From the NCBI RefSeq assembly GCF_007860175.1, contig NZ_SJPX01000002.1:186001-250000 (forward strand): a stretch of DNA of 64,000 bases, read 5' to 3'. How positions within the stretch are numbered: the stretch's first letter is position 1; the number at the start of each line of letters is the position of its first letter. The position numbers and the translations under genes are program-made. Origin of the DNA: Rubripirellula reticaptiva (lineage in GTDB: Bacteria > Planctomycetota > Planctomycetia > Pirellulales > Pirellulaceae). The notes beneath the pieces were generated by a model, which was given only the letters and a program-made list of their open reading frames with translations, had not been told where the DNA came from and ran no database searches. Below are positions 8,996 through 17,899 of the stretch, piece after piece.

Positions 8996-9012
8996 TTCTT
9001 TCGTCGAAAGAA
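8996..9012. promoter_or_regulatory. 17-bp palindrome in the nqrA leader
   Basis: TTCTTTCG and CGAAAGAA form a perfect 8-bp inverted repeat around a single T. It lies 63 bp before the nqrA start and could be a repressor operator or a leader structure. With only one central base it could not form a normal hairpin loop without opening two or more pairs, which slightly favours a DNA-binding site. Confidence 0.35.
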
Positions 9013-9075
9013 GGTTCGAAATGTCAATTTTCGCGAGCAAGTTTCACTGATGACAACTGTCGAAAAGGGTCATTG

Positions 9076-10428
9076 ATGACGACCATCAAACGAGGGCTCG
9101 ACCTGCCGATTCTGGGCAGCCCCGAACAACACATCGATGCCGCGGCACGCGTCTCACGCGTCGGTATCTTGGGAGCCGATTTCGTCGGCATGCGGCCGAC
9201 CATGCTGGTCGCACCGGGTGACCGCGTCCGATTGGGCCAAGCGGTCCTGGAAGACAAGAAAAATCCGGGGGTAACATATACTGCACCTGCGTCCGGTACC
9301 GTTGCGGAAGTCAACCGAGGTGCCAAACGCAAGTTCGAATCGATCGTGATCGATGTCGATGGCGACGGCGACGACCGCGTTGAATTCGACGGCTTCGTGG
9401 GCAAAGACGCTATGTCGCTGGGCCGCGAAAAATTAACCGAAGGCTTGACGCAAAGTGGCCTTTGGACAGCCCTGCGAACTCGGCCGTACGGCAAGGTTCC
9501 GGTTCCTGGTTCTGTCCCCAACTCGATCTTCGTGCAAGCGATCGACACGAATCCATTGGCGGCTGATCCGGCGATTGTGATCGCGGACCGCAAGGAACAA
9601 TTCAACCTCGGATTGCAGGCTCTGACCAGCCTGACCGACGGGAAGGTGTTCGTTTGCAAAGCGCCTGCTGCCGAGATTCCCGGATCAGGCATTGGCGGCG
9701 TGCAAGTCGAATCCTTTGGTGGACCGCACCCCGCCGGCTTGGTCGGAACCCATATTCACTTCCTTGACCCAGTCGGTCCCGGAAAAATGGTGTGGTACAT
9801 CGGCTACCAAGACGTTTGCGCGATCGGCGCGTTCTTGCAAACAGGAACGGTTGATGTTCGCCGAGTGATCTCGTTGGCGGGCCCGGTGGTAGGCCATCCG
9901 CGATTGTTGGCGACGCGTTTGGGTGCCCAAATCAGTGAGCTGATCGACGGTGAGTACGACGGCAATCTCAACATTCGCGCAATCAGCGGCAGCGTTCTTT
10001 GCGGACGCAAAGCGATCGGCCCCGAAGGCTACCTTGGTCGCTATCACAATCAAGTTTCGATCCTGCAAGAAGGCAACGAACGCGAGTTCCTGGGTTGGCA
10101 AAAACCTGGATTCGATAAGTACTCGACCCTTCGCGTCTTCGCATCGGCAGGATTGCCCAACAAAAAGTTCGCATTGACGACTGCCACGCATGGCAGCGAG
10201 CGAGCGATGGTGCCGATGGGCACCTACGAAAAAGTGATGCCGATGGACATCCTGGCGACGCAACTGCTGCGTTCGCTGATCTATCGCGATACCGATGAAG
10301 CCCAACAACTCGGCGTTTTGGAGCTGGAAGAGGAAGACCTGGGACTATGCACGTTTGTGTGCCCCGGGAAGTACGAATACAGCTCGCTGCTTCGACAAAG
10401 CCTGAACACCATCGAACGAGAAGGTTGA
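9076..10428 (+). CDS. nqrA: Na+-translocating NADH:quinone reductase subunit A
   Basis: NqrA (450 aa) is the peripheral, cytoplasmic subunit of the Na+-NQR complex, which oxidises NADH with ubiquinone or menaquinone and pumps sodium out of the cell. The start at ATG 9076 ([18 protein letters not shown]) matches the normal NqrA N-terminus and follows a purine-rich AAAAGGG; the frame is open further upstream but that part is not NqrA-like. The conserved PASGTV segment ([18 protein letters not shown]) near residue 73 and [17 protein letters not shown] near 235 are typical. It is the first gene of a complete operon; nqrB begins 3 bp after its stop. Confidence 0.97.
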   Translation: MTTIKRGLDLPILGSPEQHIDAAARVSRVGILGADFVGMRPTMLVAPGDRVRLGQAVLEDKKNPGVTYTAPASGTVAEVNRGAKRKFESIVIDVDGDGDDRVEFDGFVGKDAMSLGREKLTEGLTQSGLWTALRTRPYGKVPVPGSVPNSIFVQAIDTNPLAADPAIVIADRKEQFNLGLQALTSLTDGKVFVCKAPAAEIPGSGIGGVQVESFGGPHPAGLVGTHIHFLDPVGPGKMVWYIGYQDVCAIGAFLQTGTVDVRRVISLAGPVVGHPRLLATRLGAQISELIDGEYDGNLNIRAISGSVLCGRKAIGPEGYLGRYHNQVSILQEGNEREFLGWQKPGFDKYSTLRVFASAGLPNKKFALTTATHGSERAMVPMGTYEKVMPMDILATQLLRSLIYRDTDEAQQLGVLELEEEDLGLCTFVCPGKYEYSSLLRQSLNTIEREG

Positions 10429-10431
10429 TCC

Positions 10432-11721
10432 ATGAAAGCACTTCGCAACATTCTGGACAAAGTCCACCCGATCTTCGCGAAAGGTGGGCCGCTCGAGATG
10501 GCTTACCCGATGTACGAAGCCCTCGACACATTCCTGTACACGCCCGGCGAAGTCGCCAAAGGTTCGACGCACATTCGTGACGCGATCGATCTGAAGCGAA
10601 TGATGATCACCGTGGTGATGGCACTTGTTCCAGTCACGCTTTTCGGCATGTGGAATGTCGGCTACCTAGCCAACACGGCGATGGAGCAGTCTGCTGCGGT
10701 CGGCGTTAGCGTCGCCCAAGATTGGCACTACACCGTTCATGACGCGATGGGATTCGGGCATGACCCGACCAATCACGTCGACAATTTCGTGCTTGGTGCG
10801 ATTCACTTCTTGCCCGTCTACATCGTCTGCATGTTTGTTGGTGGTCACATTGAGTTGATCTTCAGTGTGTTGCGTGGCCACGAAATCAACGAAGGCTTTT
10901 TGGTCACCGGATTGCTGTTCCCGTTGACGCTCCCGCCATCGATCCCGCTTTGGCAGGTTGCTATTGGGATTTCGTTTGGTGTCATTGTGGCGAAGGAAGT
11001 ATTCGGCGGGACTGGCCGTAACTTCCTGAACGTCGCACTTGCAAGTCGTGCGTTCCTATACTTTTCCTACGCTGGCCAAATCAGTGGCGAGCGAGTTTGG
11101 ACAGCGGTTGACGGATTCAGCGGAGCAACCGCATTGGGCAAGTTGGCTCAGGCACCAGCCGGAACGAACGCTGTCGATTCGCTCGCCAGCATCGGTTACA
11201 CGATGGGACCAGCCGCGGGTGAACAAGCCAATTGGACCGGCTCTATCACTTGGATGGACGCTTTTCTAGGTAATATCCAAGGCTGCTTTGGTGAAACCAG
11301 CGCTCTGCTTTGTTTGGTCGGTGCCGTGATCCTGATCGCTTCGGGCGTCGGATCGTGGAAGATCATGGCCGCCGTCGTTGGCGGTGTCGTCGCAACCAGT
11401 TGGTTGATGATGGGCGTCAACAGTGGCACCAACGCCATGTTCAGCATTCCACCGCAGTGGCACCTGGTCATCGGTGGATTGGCATTCGGCTTGGTCTTCA
11501 TGGCGACCGACCCCGTCAGTGCTTCGATGACAAACACTGGCAAGTGGGTCTACGGCGCACTGATCGGTTTCATGACCGTGTTGATTCGCGTTGTGAACCC
11601 CGCTTACCCCGAAGGCATCATGTTGGCGATTTTGTTCGGCAATGTGTTCGCCCCGCTGATTGATTACTTCGTGGTCCAACTGAACGTTCGCCGGAGGATG
11701 GCACGCTATGCAACAACGTGA
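10432..11721 (+). CDS. nqrB: Na+-translocating NADH:quinone reductase subunit B
   Basis: NqrB (429 aa) is the large membrane subunit that carries a covalently bound FMN and forms part of the Na+ path. About ten hydrophobic segments are visible. The flavinylation motif SGAT occurs at residues 230-233 ([12 protein letters not shown]), with Thr233 as the expected FMN attachment site. The N-terminal segment ([19 protein letters not shown]) is typical. Its 3-prime end overlaps nqrC by 14 bp, indicating translational coupling. FMN attachment would be done by the ApbE domain encoded at 15270. Confidence 0.97.
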   Translation: MKALRNILDKVHPIFAKGGPLEMAYPMYEALDTFLYTPGEVAKGSTHIRDAIDLKRMMITVVMALVPVTLFGMWNVGYLANTAMEQSAAVGVSVAQDWHYTVHDAMGFGHDPTNHVDNFVLGAIHFLPVYIVCMFVGGHIELIFSVLRGHEINEGFLVTGLLFPLTLPPSIPLWQVAIGISFGVIVAKEVFGGTGRNFLNVALASRAFLYFSYAGQISGERVWTAVDGFSGATALGKLAQAPAGTNAVDSLASIGYTMGPAAGEQANWTGSITWMDAFLGNIQGCFGETSALLCLVGAVILIASGVGSWKIMAAVVGGVVATSWLMMGVNSGTNAMFSIPPQWHLVIGGLAFGLVFMATDPVSASMTNTGKWVYGALIGFMTVLIRVVNPAYPEGIMLAILFGNVFAPLIDYFVVQLNVRRRMARYATT

Positions 11722-12613
11722 TTCACTGACTCGTACGATCGCAACCGCGGCCGTTCTTTGCGTCGTCTGTTCGCTGGCCGTCAGTGCCGCGGCAGTGGCG
11801 TTAAAGTCGACCCAGGTTGCCAACGAGAAACTTGACCAACAGAAAAACATCCTTGACGCCGCTGGATTGGCAATCGGCGAGTACGGCCTGCCCGCAAGCA
11901 AGTTGTCAAAGGAACAAATCGACGAACTTTACGAATGGGTCAGCGAAGGGCTGATCAATATGGACGACGGTTCGTTCAACAATGAAGCAAGCGCTGCGGA
12001 TTGGGAACTCGCCGAAGCAGCATCCGATCCCAAGTCGAGTGTTAAGATTGTTGACCCTGAATACGATCCCGGCGAAGAGTCGCGTCCCTCGGTGATGAAG
12101 GTTTATTTTGTCCAGAAACCCGGCAGCGGTGATATCCAAACTGTCGTTTTGCCGATCTTCGGTAAGGGATTGTGGGGAACGCTTTGGGGCTATCTAGCAC
12201 TCAAAAGCGACTTGGAAACGGTTCAAGGCTTAACTTTTTATCAGCACAAAGAAACGCCTGGCTTAGGTGGCGAAGTTGACAACCCAGCTTGGAAAGCCCA
12301 GTGGGACGGTCGCAAATTGTACGACGCCGATGGCAAGCCTGCGGTACTCGTATTCAAAGGCCCCGCGCCAGCTGAAAACGTCTACGCCGTCGATGGTTTG
12401 TCAGGGGCAACGATCACCAGCAATGGTGTTACCAAGATGCTTCGATACTGGGCTAGCGACGATGCTTATGGTCCGCTGCTGGACAAGCTAGGCAAGGATA
12501 TCAAGAGCGGAACGTCGATCTTGGACCAGATCAAGGCTGGCAAGAAGACGTCCGAATCTGCCACTGATAAATCGGCCGACATTCGCACTTCCGGAGAAAC
12601 GATCAATGGCTAA
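11708..12613 (+). CDS. nqrC: Na+-translocating NADH:quinone reductase subunit C
   Basis: NqrC (301 aa) has one N-terminal membrane helix (residues about 8-30) and a periplasmic FMN-binding domain. The flavinylation motif [12 protein letters not shown] has Thr235 as the predicted covalent FMN site. It is somewhat longer than the usual 255-265 residues: there is extra sequence near residues 90-120 and a C-terminal tail of about 35 residues ([18 protein letters not shown]). It overlaps nqrB by 14 bp and nqrD by 8 bp, so it lies within a tightly packed operon. Confidence 0.96.
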   Translation: MQQRDSLTRTIATAAVLCVVCSLAVSAAAVALKSTQVANEKLDQQKNILDAAGLAIGEYGLPASKLSKEQIDELYEWVSEGLINMDDGSFNNEASAADWELAEAASDPKSSVKIVDPEYDPGEESRPSVMKVYFVQKPGSGDIQTVVLPIFGKGLWGTLWGYLALKSDLETVQGLTFYQHKETPGLGGEVDNPAWKAQWDGRKLYDADGKPAVLVFKGPAPAENVYAVDGLSGATITSNGVTKMLRYWASDDAYGPLLDKLGKDIKSGTSILDQIKAGKKTSESATDKSADIRTSGETING

Positions 12614-13229
12614 AAAACCTATGGATGTGCTTGTCGACCCATTGGTCGACAACAACCCCATCGCCCTGCAGATTCTTGGGATCTGTTCGGCCCTGGCCGT
12701 CACCAGCAAGATGGAAACATCAATCGTCATGGCATTGGCTGTGATTGCGGTGACCGCTTGCAGTAACTTCTGCGTCAGTGCGATCCGTCACTTCATCCCC
12801 AGCAGCATTCGGATCATCGTACAGATGACCGTCATTGCTTCACTGGTGATTGTGGTCGACCAACTATTGAAAGCCTATTTCTATGACATCAGCAAGCAAT
12901 TGTCGGTGTTCGTTGGTTTGATCATCACGAACTGTATCGTGATGGGTCGCGCCGAAGGCTTTGCGATGAAAAACAATCCAGGGATCAGTTTCTTGGACGG
13001 GATCGGTAACGGAATCGGCTACGGCGCGGTTTTGTTGGTCGTCGCGTTTTTCCGCGAACTGTTTGGCAGTGGGTCGCTGTTCGGCGTTGAAATTTTCGCG
13101 CTCGATCGCAACGGCGGTTGGTACAACCCCAACAACTTGATGCTGCTGCCGCCCAGCGCATTTTTCATCATCGGATTCATGATCTGGGCGATCCGAGCCT
13201 GGAAGCCTGAACAAATCGAAGAGGCGTAA
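12606..13229 (+). CDS. nqrD: Na+-translocating NADH:quinone reductase subunit D
   Basis: NqrD (207 aa) is an integral membrane subunit with about six helices, homologous to NqrE and to RnfE. The two subunits hold an intramembrane [2Fe-2S] cluster between them. Cys residues in SNFCVSAIR and [14 protein letters not shown] are the expected ligands. It overlaps nqrC by 8 bp and is followed by nqrE after 6 bp. Length and motifs are normal. Confidence 0.96.
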   Translation: MAKKPMDVLVDPLVDNNPIALQILGICSALAVTSKMETSIVMALAVIAVTACSNFCVSAIRHFIPSSIRIIVQMTVIASLVIVVDQLLKAYFYDISKQLSVFVGLIITNCIVMGRAEGFAMKNNPGISFLDGIGNGIGYGAVLLVVAFFRELFGSGSLFGVEIFALDRNGGWYNPNNLMLLPPSAFFIIGFMIWAIRAWKPEQIEEA

Positions 13230-13235
13230 GCGAAC

Positions 13236-13874
13236 ATGGAAAATTTACTCAGCATCTTTTTGCAAGCTGTTTTCATCGAAAACCTTGCACTCGCCTTTTT
13301 CCTGGGGATGTGTACGTTCTTGGCGATCAGCAAGAACGTCAAAATGGCTCTTGGACTGAGTGCCGCGGTGATCGTGATCGAAGCGATTACGATCCCAGCC
13401 AACCAAGTCATCAACAGCTGGTTACTTAAAAAGGGCGCTTTGACTTGGGTCAACGACCTGGGTTTCCCAACTGGCACGCTGGACTTTGCCACCATCGACC
13501 TGTCGTTCCTAGGGTTCATCAGTTTCATTGGCGTCATCGCGGCAATGGTTCAGATCCTTGAAATGGTTTTGGACAAGTTTTTCCCACCGCTCTACAACGC
13601 GTTGGGAATTTTCTTGCCGCTGATCACCGTGAATTGTGCCATTCTTGGCGGTTCGCTGTTCATGCAAGATCGCAACTACAACTTCCCTGAATCCGTCGTC
13701 TACGGCCTCGGTTGTGGAATTGGCTGGGCACTGGCGATTGTCGCCTTGGCCGGTATCCGCGAAAAAATGAAATACAGTGACGTGCCGCCACCGCTTCGCG
13801 GTTTAGGCATTACGTTCATCACCGTCGGCCTGATGGCTTTGGCGTTCATGTCCTTCGGCGGCATCAGCCTCTAA
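13236..13874 (+). CDS. nqrE: Na+-translocating NADH:quinone reductase subunit E
   Basis: NqrE (212 aa) is the partner membrane subunit of NqrD, with about six helices. Conserved cysteines in [13 protein letters not shown] and [15 protein letters not shown] are the predicted ligands of the NqrD/NqrE iron-sulphur cluster. It is slightly longer than the usual ~200 residues because of extra sequence around residues 65-85. A 66-bp gap separates it from nqrF, the only gap larger than a few bases within nqrA-F. Confidence 0.96.
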   Translation: MENLLSIFLQAVFIENLALAFFLGMCTFLAISKNVKMALGLSAAVIVIEAITIPANQVINSWLLKKGALTWVNDLGFPTGTLDFATIDLSFLGFISFIGVIAAMVQILEMVLDKFFPPLYNALGIFLPLITVNCAILGGSLFMQDRNYNFPESVVYGLGCGIGWALAIVALAGIREKMKYSDVPPPLRGLGITFITVGLMALAFMSFGGISL

Positions 13875-13940
13875 GTGTCGGAAGAAGGCCTCGCCCTTTT
13901 TTCATAGACGATTTAAAACCATTCAAGAGCTTAGATAAGC

Positions 13941-15161
13941 ATGACTACCATTCTTCTTGGCGTCGCAATGTTCACCGTCGTGGTGATCGCGCTCGTCTTT
14001 TTGATTTTGGCGGCCAAGAGCCAGTTGGTGGCTTCGGGGCCAGTCAAAATTTTGATCAATAACCAGAAAACGGTCGAGATTCCTGCCGGCGGAAAACTGC
14101 TTGGTGCGTTGGCCGATGCCGGTATCTTTGTCAGCAGTGCCTGTGGTGGTGGTGGGACATGCGCCCAGTGCAAGGTGAAGGTCACCGACGGCGGTGGCGA
14201 CATCCTAGAAACCGAAAAGGGCCACATCAATAAAAAAGAAGCCGCCGAGGGTGAACGCCTAAGCTGCCAGGTCGCAGTCAAATCTGACATGGTCGTGGAA
14301 GTTCCCCCAGAGGCTTTCGAAACGAAGAAGTGGAAGTGCAAGGTCCGCAGCAACCACAACGTTGCGACTTTCATCAAGGAGTTCGTCCTGGAACTGCCCG
14401 AAGGCGAAGAGGTCGACTTCAAGGCCGGTGGGTACATCCAAATTGAATGTCCCCCCCACGAAGTTCACTACAAGAATTTCGATATCGAAGAACGATTCCA
14501 CGGTGACTGGGACAAGTTTGACATTTGGCGATATGTCTCGAAGGTTGAAGAGCCCGTAATTCGTGCCTACTCGATGGCAAACTATCCGGGCGAAAAAGGC
14601 ATTATCATGCTGAACATTCGCGTAGCCTCGCCGCCACCGCGAATGCCGGATGTTCCACCGGGACAAATGAGTAGCTGGATCTTCAGCTTGAAGCCGGGCG
14701 ATGAAGCGACCATCAGTGGTCCTTACGGTGAGTTCTTCATCAAGGACACCGACGCTGAGATGGTTTACATCGGTGGTGGTGCCGGTATGGCCCCGCTGAG
14801 AAGTCATATCTTTGAACTGTTTAAGCGTGGTAAGACCGATCGCAAGGTTTCGTACTGGTATGGTGGTCGAAGTGCTCGAGAACTGTTCTATGTCGATCAA
14901 TTCCGCGAAATTGAGAAGGACTTCCCAAACTTCAAGTTCAACATTGCGTTGTCAGAACCTGCTCCGGAAGACAACTGGGATGGCTACGTCGGTTTCATTC
15001 ACCAAGTGCTGCTAGAAAACTATCTGTCCAAGCATGCAGCGCCTGAAGACATCGAGTACTACATCTGTGGTCCGCCAATGATGAACCAAGCGGTCTTCCG
15101 CATGCTCGACGATCTTGGCGTAGAGCCCGAGAACATCGCGTACGACGACTTCGGCGGCTAA
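13941..15161 (+). CDS. nqrF: Na+-translocating NADH:quinone reductase subunit F
   Basis: NqrF (406 aa) is the NADH-oxidising subunit and the electron entry point of Na+-NQR. It has one N-terminal membrane helix (residues about 3-25) and a ferredoxin-type domain with [2Fe-2S] ligands Cys68, Cys74, Cys77 and Cys109 ([19 protein letters not shown]). The FAD domain has [11 protein letters not shown], and the NADH-binding domain has [12 protein letters not shown] and [10 protein letters not shown]. The C-terminal DDFGG is characteristic. Two hairpins downstream separate it from apbE-nqrM. Confidence 0.97.
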   Translation: MTTILLGVAMFTVVVIALVFLILAAKSQLVASGPVKILINNQKTVEIPAGGKLLGALADAGIFVSSACGGGGTCAQCKVKVTDGGGDILETEKGHINKKEAAEGERLSCQVAVKSDMVVEVPPEAFETKKWKCKVRSNHNVATFIKEFVLELPEGEEVDFKAGGYIQIECPPHEVHYKNFDIEERFHGDWDKFDIWRYVSKVEEPVIRAYSMANYPGEKGIIMLNIRVASPPPRMPDVPPGQMSSWIFSLKPGDEATISGPYGEFFIKDTDAEMVYIGGGAGMAPLRSHIFELFKRGKTDRKVSYWYGGRSARELFYVDQFREIEKDFPNFKFNIALSEPAPEDNWDGYVGFIHQVLLENYLSKHAAPEDIEYYICGPPMMNQAVFRMLDDLGVEPENIAYDDFGG

Positions 15162-15180
15162 CCCGTGTATTATGAGAAAC

Positions 15181-15198
15181 GTCGGGATTCGTCCCGGC
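15181..15198 (+). other. UUCG-loop hairpin between nqrF and apbE
   Basis: GTCGGGA and TCCCGGC pair (one G-T) around a TTCG tetraloop, an unusually stable RNA hairpin, 20 bp after the nqrF stop. No T-tract follows, so it is more likely an mRNA processing or stability element than a simple terminator. Confidence 0.55.
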
Positions 15199-15210
15199 GA
15201 TGCCAATAAT

Positions 15211-15229
15211 GCCAGGATCCAATCCTGGC
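15211..15229 (+). other. Second strong hairpin between nqrF and apbE
   Basis: GCCAGGAT (15211-15218) and ATCCTGGC (15222-15229) form a perfect 8-bp stem with a 3-nt loop, 12 bp after the first hairpin and 40 bp before the apbE start. It could attenuate read-through into apbE-nqrM or protect the nqrA-F mRNA 3-prime end. Confidence 0.55.
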
Positions 15230-15269
15230 TGGTCGGCGTTAACAACCTCTCCGTTTTAAAGCCCCTCTG

Positions 15270-16589
15270 ATGACCCGCTTTCGTGGTCTGCTGATTCTTG
15301 CTTTCGTCGGTCTGCTTGCTTGCAATCCGTGCCTGTCGGGCGGTGCCGCTGCGGCGGACGGCGAGCTTCTAGAATTTTTTGGCGAGACGATGGGAACGAC
15401 CTACTCAGTCAAGGTTTTCCAACCGCCAGAGTCGCTCCGGGTCGACAACCTTCGCATCGATGTTGATGGCGTGCTCCGCAACGTCAATGACCAGATGTCG
15501 ACGTATTTAAAATCATCCGAGATCAGTCAATTCAACGAATCGAACTCGACCGACTGGTTTGCGGTCAGCCCTGAATTCGCATCTGTCGTTGAAACGGCCC
15601 TGGAGGTCTCGGTCAAAACCGACGGTGCTTTTGACGTAACGGTTGGACCACTGGTCAATGCCTGGAACTTTGGTGTTGGCCCGCGAACCAGCGTAGCGCC
15701 CAGTGCTGAGACGATTGCGAAAATACAAGATTCGATCGGCTACCAAAAGCTAGCTGTCCGCATGGATCCTCCCGCGATTAGGAAGTCGGTGCCGAGCCTG
15801 AAAATCGACCTGTCAGCGATCGCCAAGGGGCATGGCGTCGATCGAGTGGTTAAATTCTTAAACGAGCAAGGATTGTTAAATATTTTTGTCGAGATCGGCG
15901 GAGAGGTCCGGGTCAGCGGATCAAAATCGGGAAAACCTTGGAAAGTCGGGATCCAAATGCCCGATGCGACTACTAACCAATGGACCATTGCTCACGCGTT
16001 TGGCACTGGCGGCACGGACCATGCGATGGCGACCTCGGGAGATTACCGGAACTTCTTTGAAGCGGACGGCAAACGTTACTCACACACAATCGATCCCCGA
16101 ACCGGTTATCCGGTCGATCATGCCCTAGCTTCGGTGTCTATCTTGGCCGATCGCTGCGTGGACGCGGACGCTTGGGCGACAGCGATCAACGCGATGGGCC
16201 CCGCCGAAGGACTAGCGATCGCTCAAACAGAAGACTTGGACGCCCTGCTGATCTCGCGAAGTAGTGATGGATTTACAAAATCAGGAACCGGCGAGCTTGC
16301 TCAATACGTCGCAACCAACACAACTGGTGAAAAAATGGAAACAACTCTTTCGGCAAACGGGTCACCTTGGGTGATTGTTGCAATTACCACGATCGCGTTC
16401 GCTACGATCTTATTTTCAATGGCTATCGGCGTAATCTTTGGACGCAAAGCCATCAGCGGCTCGTGCGGCGGGATCGCAAACAAGACAAACCCAGACGGCA
16501 GCACAAGCTGCGGGCTGTGCAGCAACCCTGCCGACGCCTGCAAAGAGCTTCGCGATCGAATGCAAAACCAAACTGGCGAGAACGCTTAA
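15270..16589 (+). CDS. apbE: FAD:protein FMN transferase ApbE fused to an NqrM-like maturation domain
   Basis: The protein (439 aa) has two parts. Residues 1 to about 340 are ApbE, the periplasmic enzyme that transfers FMN from FAD to threonines of NqrB and NqrC. It begins with a lipoprotein-like signal (VGLLACNP) and shows GETMGTTYSVKV, IDLSAIAKGHGVD, and HTIDPRTGYPV. Residues about 356-439 contain a membrane helix (VIVAITTIAFATILFSMAIG) followed by RKAISGSCGGI and the Cys-rich SCGLCSNPADACKEL, which match NqrM, the Na+-NQR maturation factor thought to deliver iron to NqrD/E. In other genomes nqrM is usually a separate gene after apbE. The frame is open throughout. An internal ATG at 16335 preceded by GGTG could also give free NqrM. 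Confidence 0.88.
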   Translation: MTRFRGLLILAFVGLLACNPCLSGGAAAADGELLEFFGETMGTTYSVKVFQPPESLRVDNLRIDVDGVLRNVNDQMSTYLKSSEISQFNESNSTDWFAVSPEFASVVETALEVSVKTDGAFDVTVGPLVNAWNFGVGPRTSVAPSAETIAKIQDSIGYQKLAVRMDPPAIRKSVPSLKIDLSAIAKGHGVDRVVKFLNEQGLLNIFVEIGGEVRVSGSKSGKPWKVGIQMPDATTNQWTIAHAFGTGGTDHAMATSGDYRNFFEADGKRYSHTIDPRTGYPVDHALASVSILADRCVDADAWATAINAMGPAEGLAIAQTEDLDALLISRSSDGFTKSGTGELAQYVATNTTGEKMETTLSANGSPWVIVAITTIAFATILFSMAIGVIFGRKAISGSCGGIANKTNPDGSTSCGLCSNPADACKELRDRMQNQTGENA

Positions 16590-16686
16590 GCAAGCGATCA
16601 AGTCATTGCATCACGCCGCATCTTGACTTTTGTGTTGCTGAGTCCCAACGCTTAACAAATCGGTTGACTCGCATCGCAATTTCCCT

Positions 16687-16714
16687 TCGCACAGGTGTGA
16701 GTCACTTCGTCACA
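16687..16714. promoter_or_regulatory. Short palindromic cluster upstream of the truncated haemoglobin gene
   Basis: TCGCAC-AG-GTGTGA (16687-16700) is an imperfect 14-bp inverted repeat, and TGTGA (16696-16700) with TCACA (16710-16714) forms an overlapping one with a 9-nt spacer. This lies 112 bp before the globin start. A regulator site is possible, but no family can be assigned. Confidence 0.25.
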
Positions 16715-16825
16715 TCAGGCATGTTCGAGTTCCTTTTTGGATCATCGAACGAGTTAGCCCGTTGTTTGCTTCTATATTACTTGAAAAGAAAACCGAGTTC
16801 CGCCACCCAACGGAGTGCTGAAATC

Positions 16826-17209
16826 ATGTCTGAAACCTCAGAAATTCTATTTCAACGGATGGGAGGCGCCACGGGCGTCGCTGAAATCGTTGAAACGATG
16901 TACAGCCACGTGCTGGCTGACCAAGAACTTGCGCCCTTCTTTGAGGGCGTTTCGATGGAACGGCTGCGCAGCATGCAGTACCATTTCTTGGCATCGGCTC
17001 TGGATGGCCCCGCCAACTATACCGGTGCCGAACTCAACGCGATCCACCATGGGCGTGGAATCACTGCAGTTCACTTTGCAAAGTTTTGCGGACACTTTGC
17101 CACCGCTATGGAATCGCACGGCGTTTCGAAACGCGACGTTGACGATGCACTTGGGCGACTGGCAACCTTCCGAGACAAAGTGACCGGTGATGCAAACGTT
17201 GATGGATAG
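16826..17209 (+). CDS. Truncated (2/2) haemoglobin, group I-like
   Basis: The 127-aa protein has the compact globin pattern of bacterial truncated haemoglobins, which bind O2 or NO and often detoxify NO. Visible features are the N-terminal GGATGVAEIVETMYSHVLAD, the PFFEGV turn, and the proximal region (HHGRGITAVHFAKFCGHFA), which supplies the haem-ligating His. The start at ATG 16826 follows GGAG by nine bases; the frame is open further upstream into apbE but that reading is not globin-like. It directly follows the nqr/apbE cluster on the same strand with a 236-bp gap, so it may be separately regulated. Confidence 0.88.
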   Translation: MSETSEILFQRMGGATGVAEIVETMYSHVLADQELAPFFEGVSMERLRSMQYHFLASALDGPANYTGAELNAIHHGRGITAVHFAKFCGHFATAMESHGVSKRDVDDALGRLATFRDKVTGDANVDG

Positions 17210-17244
17210 AATCACCACCATCTAGCCGACTGCGTCTAACCGCT

Positions 17245-17802
17245 ATGATCAAGTTTCTTCGCCTGCAGCCCGGTTTCACCATCGATGCGCCGTATGCTTC
17301 AGACGAGGTCGTCAAAAAAATGCGAACAGCGCTAAAGACAAACGACATGACAGGCTTTGCCGACGCCGCGTCGATGTGCTTTGATTACAAAATCGAACCA
17401 GCCAGCCAGCGGTTCTGGTCACCGCATCTTTCGGTACAGGTCAGTGACGCGAACGATTCAGATTCGACCAGCATGGCAAGACTGCACTGTCGTTTTGCAC
17501 CACGTCCCGAGATCTGGACAATGTTCATCGCAATCTACTTTGTCATCTTGATTTTGATGTTCGCGGCGATGATCCTTGCTTACGTCCAGTGGTGGATGGG
17601 CGGCCAGCCATGGGCGTTGGCGATGGTTCCGCTTGGTATCGTCTTCATCGTCGTGCTGCATGTGGCAAGCCAGATTGGCCAGAGCCTAAGTAGTGATCAA
17701 ATGACGCTGTTGCAATCCCGACTCGACCAAACCCTCGCGATCGCGGGTATTGCGCAGCCAGGCCATGATTCGGGTGTTGCTGAGCAAAGAGTCACCGCAT
17801 AG
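17245..17802 (+). CDS. Hypothetical membrane protein with two helices
   Basis: I do not recognise a family in this 185-aa protein. Residues 1-90 look soluble. They are followed by two adjacent hydrophobic helices (about 93-116, FIAIYFVILILMFAAMILAY, and 124-145, ALAMVPLGIVFIVVLHV) and a C-terminal amphipathic tail of about 40 residues. The layout suggests a hairpin anchored in the inner membrane with both termini on the same side. It starts 35 bp after the globin gene on the same strand, so the two may be co-transcribed. Confidence 0.7.
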   Translation: MIKFLRLQPGFTIDAPYASDEVVKKMRTALKTNDMTGFADAASMCFDYKIEPASQRFWSPHLSVQVSDANDSDSTSMARLHCRFAPRPEIWTMFIAIYFVILILMFAAMILAYVQWWMGGQPWALAMVPLGIVFIVVLHVASQIGQSLSSDQMTLLQSRLDQTLAIAGIAQPGHDSGVAEQRVTA

Positions 17803-17806
17803 AAAA

Positions 17807-17840
17807 ACTCTCGCGAAACCAATTTGGCTTTCACGAGAGT
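17807..17840 (-). terminator. Terminator for the minus-strand outer-membrane protein gene
   Basis: ACTCTCGCGAAA (17807-17818) pairs with TTTCACGAGAGT (17829-17840) with one mismatch, around a loop CCAATTTGGC that is itself palindromic. Read on the minus strand the stem is followed by a run of T, the standard terminator arrangement for the gene ending at 17900. Confidence 0.7.
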
Positions 17841-17899
17841 CGGCGGCTTTACACTTGATGACAGTGTTGTCGAACTACGTTTTCGTAGAGCGCTTGAAC

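Noticed and set aside
16367-16825. 5-prime extension of the globin frame into apbE
   Set aside because: The translated extension overlaps the apbE-nqrM gene and has no globin similarity. ATG 16826 with GGAG gives the standard N-terminus.
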